A DNA stretch of 64,000 bases, taken from NCBI RefSeq assembly GCF_036226505.1, contig NZ_CP108486.1, forward strand, positions 1-64,000. The letters run 5' to 3'. Positions 33,541 through 40,095 of this stretch are shown here, one piece after another. The notes beneath the pieces are model-generated. The model was not told the DNA's origin. It worked only from the letters and a program-made list of their open reading frames with translations, and ran no database searches. The first letter of the stretch is position 1. Each line of letters opens with the position of its first letter. The translations under genes and the position numbers were made by a program. Origin of the DNA: Kitasatospora sp. NBC_01246 (lineage in GTDB: Bacteria; Actinomycetota; Actinomycetes; Streptomycetales; Streptomycetaceae).

Positions 33541-34971
33541 TCAGACCTCGGCGGCGGCCTCGGCCCGCATGAGTTCTTCGAGCTGCGCGAGCTTCCCGGC
33601 GCGGTCCGCCGCGTCGGACTCGGCATCCATGGCCAGCTTCTTCCGGTAGCCGGCGGCGCGGCCGGTGCGCTGGCGGCTGCGCGCGTCACGGCTGGTCGGG
33701 ATCGCCCCGCGCGCCGTCTTGGTGAACAGCGCCCGGACGGCCGCCGGGACCTCGGCACCCGCGGTCTCGTCCACCGGCTCGGCCTCAACCGGGGCAGCCG
33801 GGACGGCCAGGACCTGCTCGGCCGCGTAGTCCGGGCCGGCCAGGCAGATCGTGCAGGTGCTGGCCTCACGCTTCGGGTGGTACTGGCACGGCTCCAGCAG
33901 GCCGGCCGCTGCCTGGTCGGCGTCCGGGCCGCCAGCAGCGGGCCGGTAGCGGGGGAGGGCACCGAGCCGGTACGCCAAGGTCTTCGGGTAGCTGTCGATC
34001 GGCCGGGCCCCGCGCTTCTCCTCCGTCAGGGCCGCCACCAGCTCCGGCCCGAGCGGCCACCCCTGGTCTACGTGGACCTGCACCAGCAGGTTCGTGGTCC
34101 GCTTCGCCACCGTGATCCCGCACTCCCAGGGCCCCGGCAGGCTACGGAGGAACTCGAACGCTGCCAGCTTCAACGCCGCGGCCTCAGCCCGGGAGGGCTT
34201 CTTGGTTGTCGCGGAGCGAATCCCTCCCCCTCCCGGTCCGGCCTCAGCCGCGACGGGCGGGACCGGTGTGGTGTGAGGGAAAGAAGGGAGGGTTTTAACC
34301 TCCGGGGGGGTGTGGGGGGGTGCAAGTTCCCCGCTTCCCGACAGCCGGTAAGCGGTCTGACCTGCGGGAACACCCTTCGCCCCGCTTACCGGCTGTCGGG
34401 AAGCGGGCACCCCGCTTCCTGGCACCCGGTAAGCGGTCTGACCTGCAGAAATGCCATTCGTCGCACTATCGGGCCGCTGTGCTTCCTGGCACTCGGTAAG
34501 CGGGATGACCTGCGACTTTGCGAAGGCCAGCGCAGCCACCTGTGCCTGCGCGCGGGCCAGCGTCTCGGGCGAAGTGGTGCCCGTCCCGTGGTCCGGGTTG
34601 TCCGCCGGGTCTTCGTACGCGAGGTACACCACGGGGCCGAAGCCGCTGCCGTTCTCCCCCGGGAGCTGGACGCGGTGGATGTAGCCGGCCGCGATGATCC
34701 GGGCGAACGACTCGTACACCGATCCTCGGCCCACCAGGATGTCGTCGTTCTTCGAGCTGCGGATGCCGAGGCTCTGCAGCCGCTTCCAGAGGATCGGCGG
34801 GGTCAGCGGCTCGCCGCTGGCGATGGCGAAGAGAATGTGCGTCAGCACCAGGTGGTCGAGGGCGTGGACCAGAATGCCGCCGAACGTCATCCCCCGGTAG
34901 ACCGTGACGGCCTTGGCCCCCGTGGCCCGTAGGACGGTCCCGGACTCTTCGATCCCGAACGCGTTGGTCAT
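33541..34971 (-). CDS. Rep1-like replication initiator candidate containing iterons
   Basis: 476 residues from ATG 34971; the frame is open to 35046. N-terminal segment ALDHLVLTHILFAIASGEPL, PPILWKRLQSLGIRSSKNDD and SVYESFARIIAAGYIHRV look like a winged-helix domain. Residues ~155-215 are low-complexity and repetitive (QTAYRVPGSG, QTAYRLSGSG) because the DNA there carries iterons. A second helical domain and a CxxC-containing segment (CQYHPKREASTCTIC) follow. By analogy with pSLA2 rep1, it would bind the iterons and load the helicase. Sequence-level homology was not tested. Confidence 0.65.
   Translation of the reverse strand: MTNAFGIEESGTVLRATGAKAVTVYRGMTFGGILVHALDHLVLTHILFAIASGEPLTPPILWKRLQSLGIRSSKNDDILVGRGSVYESFARIIAAGYIHRVQLPGENGSGFGPVVYLAYEDPADNPDHGTGTTSPETLARAQAQVAALAFAKSQVIPLTECQEAQRPDSATNGISAGQTAYRVPGSGVPASRQPVSGAKGVPAGQTAYRLSGSGELAPPHTPPEVKTLPSFPHTTPVPPVAAEAGPGGGGIRSATTKKPSRAEAAALKLAAFEFLRSLPGPWECGITVAKRTTNLLVQVHVDQGWPLGPELVAALTEEKRGARPIDSYPKTLAYRLGALPRYRPAAGGPDADQAAAGLLEPCQYHPKREASTCTICLAGPDYAAEQVLAVPAAPVEAEPVDETAGAEVPAAVRALFTKTARGAIPTSRDARSRQRTGRAAGYRKKLAMDAESDAADRAGKLAQLEELMRAEAAAEV
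34333..34513. repeat. Iteron-like repeats inside the Rep1-like gene, candidate origin
   Basis: Four copies of a unit containing CGGTAAGCGG, mostly preceded by GCTTCC and followed by TGACCTGC. Copies are at 34333-34365, 34414-34446 and 34481-34513 in direct orientation and at 34384-34404 inverted. The second and third form a large inverted repeat. Conservation is at the DNA level over a low-complexity coding region, as expected for origin iterons. Confidence 0.7.
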
Positions 34972-35255
34972 CGGGTCACCGCCGACGTGCCAGTGCCGAC
35001 GGGCGACGACACGCCACCCATTCGGCTGATCATGCCCGTGCTGCATCCGGCGGACCCGCCACCAGGCCGGACAGTCGAGAAACGGCTGAAAACACGCATG
35101 TACCAGTGCCTCCGCCGCCGCTACCTGGCGACTCCTTCACTGGTGCGGTTTCCCGAGAGGTGCGCTGCCGGTACCATTGAGGCAGCGCTGGGATACGGCG
35201 GTGGGTCTGGACTCCAAACGGAGCCGCACACCAACCGGCCGGCGCCAGAAAAAGG

Positions 35256-35277
35256 GTCGTCATTCCAGTGCGACGAC
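35256..35277 (-). terminator. Minus-strand rho-independent terminator
   Basis: GTCGTC-N10-GACGAC, followed on the minus strand by CCTTTTTC. It would end the transcript of the GntR-type genes at 35486-36538. Confidence 0.6.
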
Positions 35278-35330
35278 TTATTTCAAGGGAACTCGGCCAG
35301 TCCGCCAAGATCAGACGAGTCCCGGGTGAG

Positions 35331-35360
35331 CCCCCGCAGGCAGGATGCCGCGGGGGTTTT
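35331..35360 (+). terminator. Plus-strand rho-independent terminator without an upstream gene
   Basis: CCCCCGC-A-GGC stem with AGGAT loop and GCCGCGGGGG, then TTTT. The U tract is unusual for this window. Both flanking genes are on the minus strand, so the transcript it ends is not a recognised gene. Confidence 0.65.
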
Positions 35361-35485
35361 GCCTTGCCCAGCCGTCGCAGCCAGGCAAGGTTTCTACTTC
35401 TCCCGACCATGCGGCCGGGCACAACTGTGGCGGTGAGCTGCAGGTCACGCAACGATCACCGGCAGCCACCATACCCGGTCGACGG

Positions 35486-35734
35486 CTAAACGTCTCCGTC
35501 GTCAGGTTGCAGGGCGTAGACCCGGCGCGTCGTCAGCAGACCCGCCTCGCTGAGCTCCTGGTAGGCGTCGGTGACCATGCGGCGGCTGAGCTCCAGCGCA
35601 TCCGCGAGTTCACTGATCACCGGCATCAGGTCAAGCCCGTCCCCCCGGACGGCTCTCTTGGCGAGTTCCCGGTACACCCGTTCGGCGTTGACGGAACACT
35701 CTTCCAGCCGATCTGTTGTGCTGGTATCTGCCAT
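35486..35734 (-). CDS. Small winged-helix (GntR-type) protein
   Basis: 82 residues from ATG 35734, chosen because the upstream extension is Pro-rich and lacks a site. VNAERVYRELAKRAVRGDGL, MPVISELADALELSRRMVTD and AYQELSEAGLLTTRRVYAL form a GntR-type wHTH without an effector domain. It is 63 bp downstream of a full-length GntR regulator on the same strand, so the two may form a regulatory pair for the transfer genes. Confidence 0.68.
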   Translation of the reverse strand: MADTSTTDRLEECSVNAERVYRELAKRAVRGDGLDLMPVISELADALELSRRMVTDAYQELSEAGLLTTRRVYALQPDDGDV

Positions 35735-35797
35735 CGGAGGACTCCTGCTTGGTTCGCTTGGTGGGGCCAGCAGAGCAGCCGGCCCCACCAGGGCGGC

Positions 35798-36538
35798 CTA
35801 GTTGCTGGCGGGCAGGGCGTAGTCGTAGTTCGAACTACGGCCGCTGCCCGAGATGCTGATCCCGTACTCAACCACGATGCCGTCGGCGGTGGTCAACACC
35901 GTGGAGGAGACCTTCACGGCGGCCGGCAGTTCCAGCGCGAGCGCCTCAGCGTCCTCGGGCGTGGCAAGCCGGGTGTCGATCGAGTCGGACCCGTCCACGG
36001 CCTGGAGACCTACCTGCATCTCCAGGTAGCGCCACGATCCGGCGGTGATTCGATCGGCCACGAGGAGCTCCGGCGCGGCCTCGGCGTGGGCCCCGTCGTA
36101 CCAGCTGGTGGAGGCAGAGCGCGGCTTGTCGTCGGCTCCGAAGGTGACACGGACCCGCTTGATCGCAGGAGCGCCGGCCTCGATGCCGAGGATGGCCGCG
36201 ACGTCGTCCGGCGCGCTCACCAGTTCGGCAGAGGTGATCTTGGCGTACTCGCCGGGGCTGTAGATCCTGCCGGTCCGGCGGACGGCGAGGGCGCGGTCGC
36301 GGCCGGACAGGTGCGGGGGCTCGTTGACGACCGTGCCCCGGTGCCGGGTGCTGGTGACCAGCTGCTCGGCCTGCAGGACGGCGTAGGCCCGGCGGACGGT
36401 CACCTCGGACCATCCGAGCTGGGCGGCGAGGTCCACCTGGCGCGGGAGGAGGCTCCCCGGCGGGTAGGTCCCATCGGCGATCTGGCCACGGAGCTGCTCG
36501 GCGAGCTGCTGCCACTTGTGGGTGTTCTGCGGAGGCAT
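35798..36538 (-). CDS. GntR-family regulator, HutC type with UTRA domain (KorSA/TraR-like)
   Basis: 246 residues from ATG 36538. The N-terminal wHTH (WQQLAEQLRGQIADGTYPPG, LPRQVDLAAQLGWSEVTVRR) is followed by a UTRA-type domain (SPDDVAAILGIEAGAPAIKR-like segment, YLEMQVGLQAVDGSDSI, and the terminal GSGRSSNYDYAL). Streptomyces plasmids use such regulators to repress traB, whose uncontrolled expression is harmful. It is divergent from the Spd/TraB operon and probably controls it and itself. Confidence 0.8.
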   Translation of the reverse strand: MPPQNTHKWQQLAEQLRGQIADGTYPPGSLLPRQVDLAAQLGWSEVTVRRAYAVLQAEQLVTSTRHRGTVVNEPPHLSGRDRALAVRRTGRIYSPGEYAKITSAELVSAPDDVAAILGIEAGAPAIKRVRVTFGADDKPRSASTSWYDGAHAEAAPELLVADRITAGSWRYLEMQVGLQAVDGSDSIDTRLATPEDAEALALELPAAVKVSSTVLTTADGIVVEYGISISGSGRSSNYDYALPASN

Positions 36539-36568
36539 GACGGCCCTTTCGGAGTCGGCGATGGCCTC

Positions 36569-36599
36569 AGCATAGCGTTAACGGTGTCGTTATTGACAA
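36569..36599 (-). promoter_or_regulatory. Candidate promoter and operator of the GntR regulator
   Basis: Minus-strand TTGTCA (36599-36594) and TATGCT (36574-36569) are spaced 19 bp and flank the inverted repeat TAACG-GTGT-CGTTA (36579-36592). A repressor bound there would block the promoter, so autoregulation is likely. TTGACA on the plus strand (36593-36598) overlaps the same site. Confidence 0.5.
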
Positions 36600-36783
36600 C
36601 CCCTCAGATCGGCTGTCAGAGTCATCACATCGCCAGCCGGACCGGGATGCGACCCCGGGAAGGTGAGCGAAAACCTGCACTACATCCACGCCCAAAACGG
36701 GCGCTGCGGATCAGGGATGCGACCCCTGACCCGCAGCTCTCGGCAGACGGCACCCCTCACCACGATGAGGAGTTGATCTACCG

Positions 36784-37134
36784 ATGCGCACCATCATCCC
36801 GGTTTCCGCCCTGCGGACCGAATCGCCCATGAGCGTCTTGGCCACGGCCGACGAGGTCGAGGAGCTCTCGTTCCACCTCGGCGTTGACCTGTTCGCCTAC
36901 GCCGACGACCTGACCGGCGAGAGTGCGGAGGAGAAGGCCGGCCGCCTGGCCGCCGCCCGCGACATGCTCGCCGATGACCCGGACATCTACGTCCGCACCC
37001 TCGGCACCGCCGCCCGCTCGGCCCGTCTGGCCGCCGGCGCCGACGTCGCCGTGCTCCGCCCGACCATCCCGGCCGCCCTCGCCGCCAAGCCCTGGCTGGC
37101 CGGCGCCCGACCCGGGACGGGGGCGGCGGCGTGA
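36784..37134 (+). CDS. Hypothetical protein, first gene of the Spd/TraB operon
   Basis: 116 residues from ATG 36784 with GATGAGGAG upstream. The middle (ADEVEELSFHLGVDLFAYA, ESAEEKAGRLAAARDMLADD) is acidic and helical. The C-terminus is Ala-rich. No membrane segment. Its stop overlaps the next start (GTGA). Small soluble first genes of unknown role are common in Streptomyces transfer operons. Confidence 0.58.
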   Translation: MRTIIPVSALRTESPMSVLATADEVEELSFHLGVDLFAYADDLTGESAEEKAGRLAAARDMLADDPDIYVRTLGTAARSARLAAGADVAVLRPTIPAALAAKPWLAGARPGTGAAA

Positions 37135-37376
37135 ACGCCCTCGGTATCAACCCCAGCGACCTGGTCCTCGGCATCGTCACCCGACTGCGCGTGCTCGCCC
37201 CCGTCGGCCTGGTCCTGTGGCTGCTCGGCGTCGAGATCGGCCCCGTCGTCCGCCTGCTGCTGGTCCCCGCCGTCCTGGTGATCCTGGCCGTCGACACCCT
37301 GGCGCACACCGCCCCGGCCGCCCAGGCCCCCGCCGGTGGCACCTTCCGCGTCCGGCCCGGCGCTGGGGCCAGCTGA
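37131..37376 (+). CDS. Small Spd-like membrane protein
   Basis: 81 residues from GTG 37131 (GTGA overlap). Two hydrophobic helices (LAPVGLVLWLLGVEIGPVV, LLLVPAVLVILAVDTLA) cover most of the protein. Such small membrane proteins form spd operons with traB and are thought to help intramycelial plasmid spreading. The stop overlaps the next gene (TGATG). Confidence 0.65.
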   Translation: MNALGINPSDLVLGIVTRLRVLAPVGLVLWLLGVEIGPVVRLLLVPAVLVILAVDTLAHTAPAAQAPAGGTFRVRPGAGAS

Positions 37377-37606
37377 TGGCCGCCCGCCGCCCCAGCGCGG
37401 GGAGCAAGCGTGCCAGCAGGCGAGCAAGCAAGCACGCCAGCATGCTGATCATGGTTGGTGACCTGGCCATTCTCGCCCTTGCCGGGTGGATGACCTACAA
37501 GCGGATCGCCGCCGGGGAGCCGGTGCTGGTCAACCTCGCCGCCGGCCTGGCGCTCTACCTGCTCGGCTGGCTCGGCCTGCACTGGTTCCTCCGGGCCGGC
37601 CGATGA
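37376..37606 (+). CDS. Small Spd-like membrane protein with basic N-terminus
   Basis: 76 residues from ATG 37376, overlapping the previous stop. A Lys/Arg/Ser-rich N-terminus, encoded over DNA that contains the GCATGC-type repeat, precedes two hydrophobic helices (MVGDLAILALAGWMTY, LVNLAAGLALYLLGWLGL). The next gene overlaps by ATGA. Probably a membrane component of the spread apparatus. Confidence 0.62.
   Translation: MAARRPSAGSKRASRRASKHASMLIMVGDLAILALAGWMTYKRIAAGEPVLVNLAAGLALYLLGWLGLHWFLRAGR
37433..37454. repeat. GCATGC-type repeat CACGCCAGCATGCTG
   Basis: CCAGCATGCTG lies within the coding sequence of the small membrane protein, next to tandem AAGCA/GCAAGC units. Member of the four-locus family described at 14363. 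Confidence 0.4.
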
Positions 37607-37743
37607 ACACCGCCGAGGCCCGCGCCGCCGCCGACGAGCTCGCCCGTCAGGTCGCCCAGCACCAGGCCGAGCTCGCCCGGCAGGCCGAGCAGAACCGCAT
37701 TGCCGACGCGGCCCGTGCCGCCACCCAGCCGTCCACCCCCTGA
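37603..37743 (+). CDS. Tiny helical protein in the Spd operon
   Basis: 46 residues from ATG 37603, overlapping the previous stop by ATGA. Almost entirely one amphipathic Ala/Gln/Glu/Arg helix (EARAAADELARQVAQHQAEL), probably a coiled coil. The overlap on its left and the spacing to the next ribosome site support it as a real gene despite its size. Confidence 0.5.
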   Translation: MNTAEARAAADELARQVAQHQAELARQAEQNRIADAARAATQPSTP

Positions 37744-37759
37744 CTTCCGGGAGCCCCCG

Positions 37760-38191
37760 ATGAACCCGATCACCACCGCCCTGCAGACCGCCGTCATGGT
37801 CGCCCGCCGCGCCGTCGGCGACGCCACGTTCAACTTCCTCACCAGCACGAACAAGAGCGTCGGCCTGGCCGCCGCGCTCGGCCTCGCGTGGGTCCTGGAG
37901 CTCGGCGCCCTGCGGATCAGCCCCACGGCCGCCACCATCGCCCTCGCGGTCGCCTTCGCCGCGGACGTGTGCGCCACCGCCTGGTGGAAGTACGCCGGCC
38001 CGCTGCCGATCGACAACGCTCCCCACTACGAGACCCCCGTCGACGCGATCGAGCACATGATCTCCGTCGGTGTGGACCCGGTCGAGGTGGAGCGCATCTT
38101 CGATGTCCGGCTGATCGACTACACCCGGCTCTACCCCCAGCTCCAGACCGTCGAGACCGTCGAGGCGGCCGACCCGGAGACGGTCCGGTGA
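37760..38191 (+). CDS. Membrane protein of the Spd operon
   Basis: 143 residues from ATG 37760 with GGGAG upstream. Two hydrophobic helices (SVGLAAALGLAWVLELGAL, TAATIALAVAFAADVCATAW) are followed by a soluble acidic tail (AIEHMISVGVDPVEVERIFD). It overlaps the next gene by GTGA. A structural role in spreading is inferred from the operon. Confidence 0.6.
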   Translation: MNPITTALQTAVMVARRAVGDATFNFLTSTNKSVGLAAALGLAWVLELGALRISPTAATIALAVAFAADVCATAWWKYAGPLPIDNAPHYETPVDAIEHMISVGVDPVEVERIFDVRLIDYTRLYPQLQTVETVEAADPETVR

Positions 38192-38361
38192 GCGCCCCCC
38201 ACCGGGCGCCTGGCGCCCCGGCAGCCGCCCGCGTGATCGAGCGCGCGCAGATCATGCACGACGCCAAGCGCACCGGTGACATCGACCTGATGCGCAATAC
38301 CGCCCAGCTGCTGCACGACACCTTCCCCAACGTGCCCCGGCCCGAGGAGACCCCCCGATGA
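38188..38361 (+). CDS. Small hypothetical protein in the Spd operon
   Basis: 57 residues from GTG 38188, overlapped at both ends by its neighbours (GTGA and ATGA). A short helix-rich sequence (AARVIERAQIMHDAKRTGDI, DLMRNTAQLLHDTFP) without membrane segments. The tight packing makes it a probable gene; function unknown. Confidence 0.52.
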   Translation: MSAPHRAPGAPAAARVIERAQIMHDAKRTGDIDLMRNTAQLLHDTFPNVPRPEETPR

Positions 38362-39605
38362 TGAGCGACTACTACGAGGAGCGGCGGCGCGAGAAGCGCG
38401 AGAGCGCCGAACAGGCCCGCGAGGACAAGAAGCTGGCCGCCGAGCTCCAGCGCCAGGCCGAGGCCGACCGCGCGGACCAGGTCCGGCGCGACAAGCGCGA
38501 GGCCGAGGGCCGCACCCGGCGGGAGCGGGCCGAGCGGGCCCAGCGCCGCGCCGCCCAGGTCGCCGCCGCCCGAGGCTGGCTGGCGGCCGAGGCCGACACC
38601 GCGTTCTCGGTCGCGCTGATCCTGCTGGCCGTGATCCCCGCGATCAGCTCCCAGGTGGGCGCGCTCACCGGCAAGACCGACCCCGGCTCGGCCGCCGCCC
38701 TGGCGCTGATGCTGGAGCTGGGAGCCTGGTCCGCCACCGTCGGCGCGTCCCGGGCGATGAAGGACGGCCGGCCGGTCACCCCGTATCGGGTGGCGATGTG
38801 GGGGTGCGCCGCCGTCGCGGCCGCCATCAACATCTCGCACAACGGCGGCTTCACCGACTGGTTCGGCCTGGTGATGGGCGCCGCGTCGATCGCCGGCGTC
38901 GCGTTCTGGGAGCTCCGGTGCGTCGGCCGACACGGCCAGAGCCGCCGGACGAAGGAGGAGCGCGCCGAGGACAAGCAGCGCAAGCTCCACACCAAGGAGC
39001 GCAAGCGCCTGCACCCCGACCTCTGGTCCACCGCCGCGGTCATCCTGGCGGACGCCGAGTACGGCGCCCTCACGCAAGAGCAGGCGTGGGCGATGGCCCG
39101 CCAGATCCACCGGGGCACCACCGAGGCCGGCCTGACCCCCGCTCTGGTCGCCCTGCGCGCCCAGTCCCGCAAGTCGATGGTGGACGCCGCCGCGCTCGAC
39201 ACCGACAGCGACCCGCTGTTCCCCGACACCCTCCCCGACGCCCTGCTCGCCGAGTTCACCGGCACGTACGGCTCGATGTACCGCAGCCCGCTCGGCACCA
39301 CCACCGACGGCGACGACAACCCCGGCGGCACCCCCGCCGCAGTCGCCCCGAAGGCCCCCTCCGGAGGGCCCTCCGACACCCCCGGAGCCCTTGGGCGTAA
39401 AGGGAAGCGGGCATCCGGGCGGACCGCTGGCAAGACCCCGCAGAAGGCCGTCTCCGAGACCGACATCGCCAAGGCGCTGACCCTCGCCCGCGCCCTCGGA
39501 TCGGTCAGCAAGCTCTCCACCGCGAACGTCCGCGACGCGATCGGCGGCGGCGCCAACGAGTACGCGATCCGCGTCCGCAAGGCGGCCGTGCAGCGCGGCC
39601 TGTGA
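38358..39605 (+). CDS. DUF2637/SpdB-like mobile-element transfer protein
   Basis: 415 residues from ATG 38358, overlapping the previous stop. A long charged coiled coil (residues 1-70, Arg/Glu/Lys/Gln) precedes four hydrophobic helices (FSVALILLAVIPAISSQV, AAALALMLELGAWSATV, VAMWGCAAVAAAINI, LVMGAASIAGVAFWEL), as in DUF2637 proteins. A basic linker and a C-terminal HTH-like segment (LGSVSKLSTANVRDAIGGGA) follow. SpdB proteins interact with TraB and promote plasmid spread along the mycelium. Confidence 0.82.
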   Translation: MMSDYYEERRREKRESAEQAREDKKLAAELQRQAEADRADQVRRDKREAEGRTRRERAERAQRRAAQVAAARGWLAAEADTAFSVALILLAVIPAISSQVGALTGKTDPGSAAALALMLELGAWSATVGASRAMKDGRPVTPYRVAMWGCAAVAAAINISHNGGFTDWFGLVMGAASIAGVAFWELRCVGRHGQSRRTKEERAEDKQRKLHTKERKRLHPDLWSTAAVILADAEYGALTQEQAWAMARQIHRGTTEAGLTPALVALRAQSRKSMVDAAALDTDSDPLFPDTLPDALLAEFTGTYGSMYRSPLGTTTDGDDNPGGTPAAVAPKAPSGGPSDTPGALGRKGKRASGRTAGKTPQKAVSETDIAKALTLARALGSVSKLSTANVRDAIGGGANEYAIRVRKAAVQRGL

Positions 39606-39706
39606 CCGCCCGCCACCGCGGGGCGGGCCACCCGACGAAGCCGGGAAGCGGCACGGGAAGGCACCCCGCAGCACCCACCCGAACCGACCGAGAAGGGGCC
39701 ACCGAC

Positions 39707-39973
39707 ATGGCCGTGGACACCACCAACGAGCTGCTCGACACCGACGCCGCGATCCAGGCCGCGGGCACCTGGCTGGCCAAGGCCGATGGCCACTACCGCC
39801 AGGCCGCCAGCCTCAACCAGAACAGCGCGACCCGCCACCGCGCCGAGGTGGAGCTGAACCTGGCCCTCTACGCCAAGGAGCGCTCCGACGACCTGCGCGA
39901 GCTGGCCCACCGCAGCCAGCGCCTGCAGGCCGGCCAGACCAGCGAGACCGGCGCCACCGCCAGCTGGATCTGA
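39707..39973 (+). CDS. Small helical protein between SpdB-like and TraB genes
   Basis: 88 residues from ATG 39707 with CGAGAAGGGG upstream; GTG 39602 overlaps the previous stop and would add a Pro/Gly-rich 35 residues. Helices with Ala/Gln/Glu (DAAIQAAGTWLAKADGHYRQ, AEVELNLALYAKERSDDLRE). Unknown, but its place before traB suggests a transfer accessory. Confidence 0.55.
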   Translation: MAVDTTNELLDTDAAIQAAGTWLAKADGHYRQAASLNQNSATRHRAEVELNLALYAKERSDDLRELAHRSQRLQAGQTSETGATASWI

Positions 39974-39975
39974 CC

Positions 39976-40005
39976 ACCCCAGCACGCCAGCACGCCAGCA
40001 TGCTG
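39976..40005. repeat. GCATGC-type repeat before traB
   Basis: CAGCACGC repeats followed by CCAGCATGCTGG, a perfect 12-bp palindrome, about 100 bp upstream of ATG 40096. Candidate binding site controlling traB. Confidence 0.45.
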
Positions 40006-40095
40006 GCCCGCCGCACGAACCGGGGCCCCGTCACCGCGAGGGGCCCCGCCACCCCGACCCTTCCCCGCCGCGCACGGAACCGAGGAGAACGTCCC

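Larger units (their letters stand above)
34972..35485. other. 514-bp gap upstream of the Rep1-like gene
   Basis: Contains the promoter region of the Rep1-like gene and two oppositely facing terminators (35256-35277 and 35331-35360). A frame open from 34987 to 35436 crosses both terminators and has no ribosome site, so I do not call it. A small plus-strand RNA ending at 35360 is possible. Confidence 0.45.

Noticed and set aside
35150..35330. Possible tRNA-like sequence in the Rep upstream gap
   Set aside because: No cloverleaf could be folded and no GTTCGA-type T-loop is present.
34987..35436. 149-codon plus-strand frame upstream of the Rep1-like gene
   Set aside because: It runs through two terminator hairpins and has no ribosome site.
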